The translations under genes and the position numbers were made by a program. Below the pieces are notes generated by a model, which was not told the DNA's origin, did no database searches, and worked only from the letters and a program-made list of their open reading frames with translations. A DNA stretch of 64,000 bases from Whalleya microplaca (lineage: Eukaryota; Ascomycota; Sordariomycetes; Xylariales; Xylariaceae): contig MU385715.1 in NCBI GenBank assembly GCA_022497155.1, positions 682,001 through 746,000 of the forward strand, written 5' to 3'. Below are positions 23,691 to 34,193 of the stretch, in pieces; position 1 is the first letter of the stretch; every line of letters begins with the position of its first letter.

Positions 23691-24501
23691 CTATGTCAAG
23701 TTCTCGACGTAGGTCTTTAAGTCCCGCCCCTGTACCTCAAACTGCCGCTGCAAGGCGTCCTTCAGCAGCACCACGGCACCGCTCTCCCAGCCCGCATAGT
23801 ACGTCTCGTACGAGAGATACCGCGTCGAGCCGTTCCCTAGATCTACGAGGACGCTGGGGTGCTCGGACCGGGACCCGGTACCGCCTACACCGTCGTCGTA
23901 GAACCACGACGCGAGCAGGTATCCCGCGTTCCCCGTGTTCTCGGTAATGCTGATTACCTCGGTGCTGCTCGTATCAATTCCTTCGAGTAGGCCCTGTGAC
24001 GTGAACTTCATCGACATACCCACGTACACGTCATCCGGTGTAGACGTCACGTTGGTGGGTAGGCCTACGTCGACGATGAAGCTGTTCCAGAGCGCGTAGG
24101 ACTGGAAGTCCAGAAGGGCGGCGTATATGGTTTCAGGGGAGGCGTGGATGACCTCCGTCGTGCAGATCCCGAAGATGGCATCTTTGGTGCCGTCTGTGGC
24201 AGTTGAATATCGAGTGTTAGCTTCTGGGGCTTACCTTTGATGAGTGAACGAGAGAAGTATGTTGGGAAAAAAGTAGAAAGTATCATGCTTACTATAAGGT
24301 GTTAGTATGCGACAGCTTGAGGCTTCGAAACAAATTGGACTTATAAGGAGGTACATACCAAGTTGGCGTAATGAGCGTTTCGTTGGGCGATTGGGGACAT
24401 TCTAAAGAGCCGTAGTCTACTTCGTTACTAACAGGAGCAGATGAAGCAATGAACGAGATGGCCCCAATAACGACGAGGGAGGTGAGGTGCCGATAGAACA
24501 T
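23691..24501 (-). CDS. Secreted SRPBCC/START-like protein
   Basis: The start at 24501 opens a clear signal peptide (MFYRHLTSLVVIGAISFIAS, cleavage near SSA). A second part, from DGTKDAIFGICTTEVIHA to the stop at 23691, has the SRPBCC pattern: a strand, then SPETIYAALLDFQSYALWN, then MSMKFTSQG and later strands. This fold makes a helix-grip cavity that binds hydrophobic ligands. The phase-consistent model is exon 24359-24501, a 53-base exon 24235-24287 using the acceptor TATAGTAAG, and exon 23691-24193, giving 232 residues. The middle exon encodes an unexpected hydrophobic stretch (MILSTFFPTYF), so the true splice pattern may differ. N-glycosylation sites such as NETL and NVTS support secretion. 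The ligand is unknown. Confidence 0.72.
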
Positions 24502-24761
24502 TTGATTTTTTATGGAACTTTCCTATTTTTTTTTTTTAAAAAAAAAGAGCCAAATGAGCGTAAGAAAGCCGGTGACTAATTCAAAGCCTTCATTGAGAAG
24601 ATTCCCGAGAAATCATAGGACTATGCAACTGTGACTAGAGCCAGGCGTGCAGTCTGGCTATATACAACTCGTTGAGTGTACATGCGTGCCGATCAATACT
24701 ACCTACCCTGCCTTCGCCTAAGCAGTGGTGGTATCCAATACGACGAATTCTTGCGTATGAC

Positions 24762-25260
24762 CGGCCCACCTAGAATTCCTTCCCCTATTTCCTAAACTTC
24801 CCTCCTATCCACTTAAGACAGGGCTGTCATACGCTGACATAGATGCCCAGCCAGACTAGTACGGAAATTAATGTCGGGTAGTGTCGATCCGTGTAAATCC
24901 AATATACCGAGCCAAGTTCTTTAATAGTAATTATAATTACAACCTGTTCCAATACTATTTTTGAAGCTATTTGCGATAATAGCCTACCTATTGTAAGGTA
25001 GGCAAGTAGGTAGCGTTTTTCCGATAGCTTAATAAGTATTTAAGTACACGCTATTTTTTTAAAAAAAAAAAAAAAAAACCGAACCCTTTATATACGCGTA
25101 GGTGGAATGGTTACAAAAATACAGTACGCGATAGGTGCTTTTAGCGTATAGGTAGGTACTCTATATACTTAGTGTCAATATCTCATCTATACTTAGGTAA
25201 TTTTATAGAGTGGAGAGGAGGGAAGTTTAGGAAAAAAGGGAGGGAATTCTAGGTGGGTCG
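24762..25260. mobile_element. Non-autonomous inverted-repeat transposon, 499 bp
   Basis: Terminal inverted repeats of 53 bp lie at 24762-24814 and 25208-25260. They match at 47 of 53 positions without gaps and begin CGGCCCACCTAGAATTCC and CGACCCACCTAGAATTCC. Both ends are flanked by the direct repeat CGTATGAC (24754-24761 and 25261-25268), an 8-bp target duplication that could be read as 9 bp if the adjoining G is counted. The interior is AT-rich, includes a long T/A homopolymer tract at 25051-25078, and has no coding capacity. The TIR sequence is unlike the element at 4060, so this is a second family. An 8-bp duplication fits hAT-like elements; Mutator-like (9 bp) cannot be excluded. Confidence 0.88.
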
Positions 25261-25268
25261 CGTATGAC

Positions 25269-27367
25269 AAGATCCTAGATGGGGAAATCTGCATACGGCC
25301 ATTGTGCAGACGGAGGATCCCTGAAATGGTTGCAGCCGTTGGCCAATGAGGAAATCATCTGATCACTCAAACGGTCTTAATATAGTGTCTTGGGACAGGG
25401 TGTCGGGGTGAAGGAGGTATAGGAAGTGCCGCTTCATGCTTAACTGATCAGAGGTAATCAAGGCAACAAAACAAAAGAATCACTTGTAACGGCGATTGAT
25501 CGAAAGGAGAGATGTGTCTATTATCGGCGACAGAGCCGTCTGAGCTGTGTATGTTCTATCTGAGAGTAAAAGAAAAAGACAAGCGATATATATATGTGCC
25601 ACGGCACACTAGCCCCATAACAATAGGATAAGCTGTTGAGATTTATCTTACGATACTCATGATGGTTGGTCTTAATAGAGGTATGCAATAGGGCTACTTG
25701 GCATACACTGTCTGAGAATACTTAGGATATAGTATAAAAGCTTGTTAACTATTTATTTATTTTTCAAACGAATAGTAGTGTGTATAAAATGGCGTAATGC
25801 AAGGACTAGCAATCACAGATTAGACCCCTTACCCTCAAACTAAGACGTCGTTTAGAAAGCCTCTCCCTACCTCGCAAAAGACTGTATGCAGTAGACTGTT
25901 ACAGTGGACCGAGGGTGGCCGAAGCGAAGCGAAGCTTAATACAATCTGATATACCCTAAACATAAACATAGACATAACATGAAGATAGTGAGTAAGACTA
26001 CAAACTTGGAATATGTTCAAAATAAGGAACACTGGAGGCTATGCGTGAGATGTCTGACACGAGTTGTCTAGGTTAGTAAGAAATTACAGTTATATTGACA
26101 ATTCTAGCTGAGCCGACAGGTACATGAATTTTCGTGGCATCAATGTCAGTCACACATCCTAGCACATAGAATCGTCCATCTTCGCAGTTGGTAATGTGAC
26201 ATCAATCGCTAGAATTAATTTTCTCTTGAATGTATGCTTATATTCCCTAAACTCGGTGGCATATTCTAGATCTACGCAGTCCATCTCAATTAGCCACTGT
26301 GATAAGGAAAAGAGCCGACTATTTGAATAGAGTTTCGATAATGAATGTTTCAGTTAGGATTAAATCGGTATATAAAACTAGTAGCTGTTTGACTGAGTTA
26401 CACCAACAAATCAATGCGCTGAGTGTAGTGTAACCACGTTATAGGCATACATGTATAACACCTTTAATGGCGAAAGTTAACTCAAGTGATGTAGTCGGAA
26501 CCTTGGGACTAAAAACAACAGATTCCCTCATCTATATTTAGGCTATAACCAAGTAATGAATCGCTTTCAAACGGTATGAATAAGATTGATACGCGATATT
26601 CGGAATCAAAATTGTACGTATTAATAAAGTAATGATGGAAATATGGCGATATGGGGTTTGGAAATTAAGACGTATTAATATAGCCAACTTGAACCAAAGT
26701 TAGACATCCACAAATGAAGTCGCACAGTAGACAACAATGAAACCTTGATGAAAGCGAATTGAGTGAGTGGTGTAATGGATTGGGAGGATGAAAACAATAA
26801 GATATAATGAGAATGAGAAAGTCATGTGCTCGAGGCATTGGCTTGGACATAAATATTGGGATGGACAACAGGCTGCAGGCTTTGCAGTGCATGCCCGTCA
26901 AGACGGAAGATGAAGATCGTAGATTCCATTGGCGGGGAAGTTAGCGGACCCCGATGATGTTTAGCGTCTTCGATGCGGCGGTTGGATGGCCCAAGCTCCT
27001 CTGTTTACACACGACTTGGCATCCGACCAATGATCTTGCAGAGAAGCGCAAGTGCCCTCCAACCTATTCGCTAGCTGCCCACCACCCTTCTACGCCCTAC
27101 ACCGTACCGACCTGCCGACCTATTAACCTACCTTGCTATGTAAATCTACATCCTGACTCTTTCGGCCTGGAATTTTGTGCCTCTCATTACCAACGCCTTT
27201 TCGCCGTCATTCCATACTTGAGCCATGTTAACTTGATTGTATATCATTCACCGATTCTTTTTTAGAACGTTGCCGTCTGGCAATTGCACGCCGTCCGATC
27301 TTACACGTAACTGACGCGGTCATCGAATATCCATCCATCCACGTTGATTAAGGTCAAGCAAGTCGCG
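25269..27367. other. Intergenic region upstream of the INCENP gene
   Basis: AT-rich sequence with only short, unconvincing frames (at most about 100 codons, for example 26954-27265). The last few hundred bases before 27368 are pyrimidine-rich and likely contain the INCENP promoter and leader. Confidence 0.5.
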
Positions 27368-30300
27368 ATGACGGGGCCGCGAGGTGCGCGTTTGCAGGTT
27401 GGCTCCGCGCCATGGATCTCGGAGGAGAGAGCATCTGCTCTGCAGATCGCCCAGTCCGAGGTCGAAGAATTCACCTTCTCGGCGCGAAACGACTTTGACT
27501 GGTTGAACGAGCATATGGCTGAGATATTTGGCGAGAACCAGATGTGTGTAAACACCTGACTGAACGTGTGAGACAGCCCGGCTAATAACATACTAGCAAC
27601 GTCGCCGAAATATTTAAAACGCCAGGAAAATTACGAGGCAAGACTCCTCGAACTGTACGCAAGGTAAACCCAGGAGAAAACCGCGTCGTGAGTCCCCACC
27701 CTTTGCACTTGGGCGACATATCAAAATAGACGGTTGCTGACAACTACTAGCCTCTCTCCGATATCTTCTCTGCTACCCCCAAGAGGGCGCCAAACCCATT
27801 TGCCATATCAAGCGTCAACCGGAATAACACGCCTAAAGTGAAGATTGCCGCAGACCCTCAGCCATCTCCCACGAAAACAGTCGTTGTACCAAGTCCCTTC
27901 AAGCATACTGCCCCTCCTCAACCTACTACTTCCAAGCCGGCAGCTCCCCTGGTAGACTCCGGATATCATGGCAGTCAATCGCAAGAACCGATGGAAATAG
28001 ACGATGTTTATGACGATGCAGAGGAGCCAACACAGCCCTTCTCACAGGATGATCTACATGATGGCCAGGTAGCTTTCCACATTCCCTCCGATCACCCTGA
28101 GCATGATAGTCCAGCCCGGACCTCTCCAGATCCTACTACAGGGACGGTGCCGGGGGATGCTACCACTCAATACTTCACTGCCCATGTTGGGCCGGGAGCA
28201 GCGTCTACTAAAAGGCCTATGGTACATGAGAGCACCACACCGGCAGGCTCACCTGTCCGCTCACCCAGTGCTACCCCACCCAAGACTGCATCTCCCACAA
28301 AGGCGTCTGCAGTTGAGCGCACACCATTAGCTCCTGAACAACAGGAAGCTGAGCTAGATGCGATGGAAACCGTGCTCGAGGAGCCGTCGAGAACTCCATC
28401 GGATGGTTCCAGTCCTATTCAACCTATTGTACGCAAGAGTAGTCTCAACTTTGCTTCCCTACCCGCGAGAGAACCTATTACCCATAAGAGCATAGGTAAT
28501 CGGATATCGAGGACTAGTCATTTAGACCAAAACAGAACGAGCTACTACAATCGCCATACGGGGGGGAAGAGCTTGGGACATGCTAAGCATGAACTCACCG
28601 ATGACGAGGATGACGGCATGGATACAGATGAAGATCCTCTTTCGGAAAATACCCAAGCACACACAGAGCCTGAAAATGCGGCTACCCACAGCAAGACCTA
28701 CACACAACGACTTCAGGACCAGATCAGCAAGTTAGGGCGATCACAGGCAAAACCTGCACGACCTTCCAAGTCGATACCGGACCCGCCTATTTCTGAGCCC
28801 ACGCCGGCCACTATCCCATCTACACAATCTGAACGTCAGGCGAAGCCTTCGTCCTCGCCAAAGAAGACTACGACCCCAGGTGCTTTCCCAGAAGATGAAG
28901 ATGATTGGATCCAACCTCTTGGCTCGCCTGATAACGCTTCTGGCTCTTTCAGCCCGCGTCCGGGATTGCCCAAGAGCTACTCAACCGATGTAATGGAGGG
29001 AGTATCTGGCAAGGATACTGTTGGTGGCAATGCCTTCGCAGTGCATAAGACTCGGCAACGGCAGAGCCAATCAAAGTCTCCTCAGCGTCCAGCGGCTCTA
29101 GAACAAACAACTAATACGCTGGGCCACCATAAGTCGGTATCCGTTCCTATCTTGCCACAGATAGAACAGGCTGATGCTGGCGGGGATAACTTGAAAAAGG
29201 CCATTTCGGTATCCAATCCGGCCCTTTCGGCTGTTTCGGAGTCTGAGCGGCCTACCACACCCAAGTCGCCATCACGCGGTTTCGGGAACAGTCCATTGAA
29301 GCAGGTTAAGAATAAGCTGTCGTCGATCCTGAAAAGCTCAAAGGGCTTGCTGGCCAGTAGTGCTGCCATTAGTGCTGAGGGTAAATCTTCTCTCTTGTCA
29401 CCATCCACTACTAGGTTGGCCCTGCATGCAGGGCCTTCTACTGATACTCTTGCATCACCCCTGGGTAGGGATGTGCAACCTCTTTACCCAGACCTGTCTC
29501 AGCATGGCTCTAATGCAGAGCCCTTACCAGCTCCGGCCAGTCCAACACGGACGGAAGGCCGGAGAACAAGAGCTTCGATAGAGCGGGAAAAGGCTGAGCA
29601 GAAGCGAAAGGAGAAAGAGGTCAAGGAGGCACGACGGGTGGCAGAGCAGATGGAAAAGCTCGAGAAGGCCCGCGAAAAGGAGCGAGAGAAGGCCCGAGTA
29701 TTCAGCAAGGAGCAAGAAAGAATTGCTGAGATGGAAAAGCAGGTCGCCGCACAGAAGGAGCAGGAGAAGAGAAATGCCGTCGCAACTCCGGGCAATGCAC
29801 CAAAAACGACTCGAGCGAGCCCACGCAGGGTTAAGACACAGCCTACTACGGAAGAAAAGACAGTAACTGCGATTTCTTCTGATGAGAGGCAAGTTGATGA
29901 CGTCGAGATGGTCGATGCGGCCAACACAATGCCGCCTCCCTCCGCACCCCGATCTGCGGCACCGCCTTCAGCTACCAAGGGCCGAGAGATCAAGCGGCCT
30001 ATCAGGCCTGCCAAGGAGCCAATTGGCAGACCTAAACAAGCACCGACAGTGATTCGGGTGAATATGGGTTCACAGCACTCTCAGTATCATCCTTCTAACA
30101 GTACCTTGGCGTCCAACCTTCATGAGACGCTTTCTCAACCTCAACCCAAGGCCAAGCCCAGTCAAGTGGCATTGCAGTCGAAAGGCTCGATCCAGAGTCT
30201 GAAGAGTTCCACATCCTCCACGGGCAGACCAAAAGCCCTGGAAGCAGCCGCACGGAGGAAAGAGCAAGAAGAACGCGAAGCACAGCGTAAGCGTGAAGCG

Positions 30301-31517
30301 AAGGCTGAAATAGAGCGTAAAAGAGCTGCTATGCAGGAAGAGGAGAGGCGTCAAGAGCAACAAAGGAGACTTGAAGCTGAACGACAGAAGGAGGAAGAAC
30401 GTAGACAAGCGGCGATGCAAGCTGAGGCGAAGAAGAGCTCGCATAGGCAAGCCATGCTCGAGAAAGCGAAGCAGACTAGGGCTCCTCCACCAGCTGTTAG
30501 AAGTCAGCCGAATGGTCCGCCTGATTACAGTCGGCCGGATTCTTCTGCTCGGCCTGCCTCACGTACGGTCCAGCGGACTCAGGATGATCCTGGACGCCCA
30601 GTCAATACAGTCTTGTCAAATAACTCCAAGGCGCCTACGAAACGACCACTGCAACAAGACCACAACGACGACGGTGCTTCTCGCCAAGCCCCTGCCCGTG
30701 GTGGCACTACCTTCCAGCCAAAGGAGTCGAAGCGGATGCGTATGACTGAAGAAATGGACAATGATGCAGAGATGGAGAAACAACCCAGCTTGAAAGGGGC
30801 ACCTGTTCGCCCATCGGGTGGTTACAAGAAGGTAAGACTTTCTTCCGAGACAGGCTGCAGTTGGATACTAACAGTAGATAGGACATGCCGACCAAGTCAA
30901 TGTTCCCAGCAGGATACGCCAGTGCAACGGCAAATGGCACGCGGGACTTGTTCAAGACTACGCTTACGAATCAGCACAATGGCCAAATCAAGACCGCACA
31001 TCCATTGGACATGGCCCAGGTATCCAAAGGAGCCATCCCCTTCGCCCCCAACCCCAACCCAGCCGGCCCATCCTACAAGACGCCTGCACGACCCCAAGGC
31101 ACCGCCACAGCTAAGTCCACTGCCAAGTCAGCGACAAGATCTTCTCCGCGATTCCAGAACGGCGAGTCGATCGAGTTGCCGGAGATCAACACAGACGACG
31201 AGGACGACGACTACGAAGACGAGGCCAAAGACATGGTGGCTGCGTGGGCGGACTCGCCGAATCTCCGGCGGGCCCTGATGGAGCAGGAAACTCAGGATCC
31301 GTTCCAGGTGTTTGGGGCGCCGGGTCCCCTGAACATGGAGGAGGTGTTCGCCAAAAGCAAGGAGCGCTTCCATAAGTTCCGCGCGAGGACGTCGAGTGCG
31401 AACTGGGAGGGCTCCGATCGACTGACGGAGGAGGACATCCGCAAGGATCTTGCGGCGCGGGACAAGATGAGACGGGAGGGCGGCTGGACTTATGAGATGA
31501 GTCGGGATATGGTGTAG
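27368..31517 (+). CDS. SLI15: INCENP homologue, chromosomal passenger complex scaffold
   Basis: Four exons (27368-27543, 27597-27687, 27751-30831, 30882-31517) give 1327 residues. The N-terminus shows the conserved helix of fungal INCENP (QVGSAPWISEERA, VEEFTFSARNDFDWLNEHM, then NVAEIFKTPGKLRGKTPRT), which binds Survivin and Borealin partners. A long disordered, phospho-rich region follows with many SP/TP sites. Two highly charged helical stretches at about 697-764 and 920-1000 resemble the single-alpha-helix/coiled coil of INCENP. The C-terminal IN-box at about 1205-1265 (ESIELPEINTDDEDDD, MVAAWADSPNLRRAL, DPFQVFG) is the segment that binds and activates Aurora kinase. The protein scaffolds the chromosomal passenger complex at centromeres and spindle midzone. 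The start at 27368 is the first ATG in frame. Confidence 0.94.
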
Positions 31518-34193
31518 GTGTAGGTGTAGGTGTGTAGTCTACCGGTTCGGAATATGAGGGTAACAACAAACAAGCCTGCATATGTATGTGGCAGGATTCG
31601 CATATTTTGCATCAGACGGGTGTCGGTTCACTGTTGTTTAAGTAGTTTATGGTATTGGCAGTTCGCGCGTGTGGCTAAGGTGTTTGTGTTAGGATTCGGC
31701 TGGCTTGTCACGGTATGCAGGGTTATTACACACATATTACAGGACTATGGGGAAGGGAGGGACTCGAAAGGAAAGTGAATATATATTGTCTGGCTGGCTG
31801 GTGAGGCCTGGCTGCTTGCAGCAGGTCATAGTCAAGTCAAGTCAAGTCAAGTCAAGTCAAGTCTATTTATTGCCTCTCGCCCTCTACTTAACTACCTAGG
31901 TACTTAATGACTACTAGTACCACCATCAGACAGACGACCTGTGTGACATTGAATGCGCGCATCTATCTACCTTAGTAGCTAAGTAACTAGGTCTTGGCAA
32001 TGAGAGTGCATGTCCGGGGAAATGCATCGTGACGTCGAGAGGGTTTCCTATTCCAGCACACATGCAGATAGCTCCCGTGAAGATGAGGCCGCTGAGGAGA
32101 GCCAATGGGATTCGAAACTAATGCCAGTGTCCGCTACAGGGTCCTGATACCTTTAGGTAGAGAGTATGTGGTTACTTGTTGTGTGTTGTGCTGGGATCTG
32201 GGATTGAGGGATTGTTTTTCCGGGTGTTTAATACCACCGTTTGCTGCTACATGTAGATAGGCAGTGAAGATGGTTGACTAACTGCCTGGCATACGTATTG
32301 TGGCGATTAGCCTTCGTGCCTCGTATGTAGTGAGGCTCGGCCTTTGGTGCCGGTCGTGGACTGGCTGTCCACCCACTTACATTGATTTACGCATATATAA
32401 GTAGTGTATGGAGTATGTATGTACATACATACAATACATTAAGTGTAAGCTAGATATTTGGTGGCTTGGGTGGTTCTCTACCTAATTCATGGCTGGAGCT
32501 ATTGCTAATGGAGAACTTGAATGGATATGCGAGAAATATTGTGCTTGGTATAATCCACTATCTATAGGTTTGCCTTCTGTTCACTGTCGCGTTTCTGATA
32601 TTGAAGAGGGGTGATCATTGAATGCGGTCAACAGCCTGGAAATACATGTGATTACCAGCCACTTTCGTGACTTGACGTCATTCCAGTCGTCTGGCTTTCC
32701 TCTGTACATGTACATGTACCTACCTGTATTCATCGACTTACATAATACGAGGGTGGGGTCAATTTGATGTTATAATAGGTAGGCAGGCAGGCAATCATGC
32801 TGGCGATGGAATGTTTACACCACAGAAACGGGATTTCTTGTTAGGTCTGAACATGCTGCCACCCAACGAAAACGAACTGAATAAAACAGGCCGCAAGCTC
32901 ACTGGCTACATAACCTTTATGACCTGATTGACAGACAGGAAGACATGCCAGTTTCATATGCACACACAGTAATAAGGCCCGCAATTTCCTTTGGCCACTG
33001 GAGTTCCAATTATTTGGTAGGCAGGTGGGCAGGTAGGCAGAAGGTAGGGCTTTATTCCATCATCACCGTCAGCTTCGTTACCTATTTTACCAATGCTCTG
33101 GTCAACCAATTCCTCTTCACCATTGTTTACCCATACATGTGCACCTAACCTAGGTAGTTCATCAGGGTTATCTGCAAACTACTACCTACGTCCATCATCT
33201 GAGACACGACTGACTACCTTCCCACATAACCCATCACTTCCTACCTATCTACAGATTTGCACCCGAGTTTGATAATAGGTGGCTGTCAGGTAGAAGAGAT
33301 TACCGTATCCTCTCTCGCTGCCTGCACTTCCTTCTCTGACCGACTTCTGGCAATTACTGTTGATTCCATTCCTGCATTCATCAATACCAATCGGAGGTGT
33401 AGATCGGGATCTGTCGCTGGAGTTGGCCTACTCGACCTTGCCATTGGATGGTGATTTTCCGAGGTACTACAATATATACATATACATGTATGTATGTACA
33501 TACGATACGTACTGGATTCAGCTGGAAGAACGCTCTGCCTTCTTTAGCAACATTTGAACCTGGGAAGACTTAACAACACGGCAGGCACGGTTGCCCCACT
33601 CTCTCCCACTGCCCCCCATCCCCACCATTATCTCCACCACTGCCTAGGTACATCCATACATTACCCTAGGTATACTTTTTTTTTTTTGCGTGCGTACGGA
33701 ATACAGACAGACCTAGGTGGACATACCTAGACCTACCTACCCTGTCTCACTGTCGGTCACCTAACACGCGCAGAGGAAATAATACGCGGCGAGAGCCTTA
33801 CAATACATAGTGCTTTGTACAGCCTCTCTCTTCCACCAATTCTTTTATGGACGTCTGCCTCTGCTCGACCGTCTTATTCTGACTGCTTTCTCCATATTCC
33901 TTACCCTCTATCAGTGCGCAAACACGTCGAGCGCATTAGCCACCCTGCCACCTAGCTGGATCCTCCCGTCTACGGCAACCGTTCATCCTGCCACCGAAAA
34001 TCCCTTCTCTACATTTACATAAACCCAACGTCGTCTCGAGCCCTGTCTGCTTCACCTCTTCTACTTCTGAAAAGAGTCAGCTTCTATTATCCCACGTATA
34101 TTCACGCATACACCTTATGCTGGGAATGACAGGCTAGTATCACGCGCGCATTCTATTCCGTTGCTTGTGACTTGCCTTCCAAAGCTTGTCATC
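31518..34193. other. Intergenic region with microsatellites and CCTAGGT motifs
   Basis: No convincing gene. The region includes the CCTAGGT palindrome-containing motif at 31895, 33149, 33643, 33665 and 33712, several TAGGTAGGCAGG runs, and a T12 tract at 33676-33687. Bases upstream of 34194 are pyrimidine-rich and probably the promoter and leader of the J-protein gene. Confidence 0.5.
31831..31863. repeat. (GTCAA) microsatellite, 6.6 units
   Basis: Six perfect GTCAA units run from 31831 to 31860 and a partial unit follows. It lies about 310 bases after the INCENP stop codon. Confidence 0.95.
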
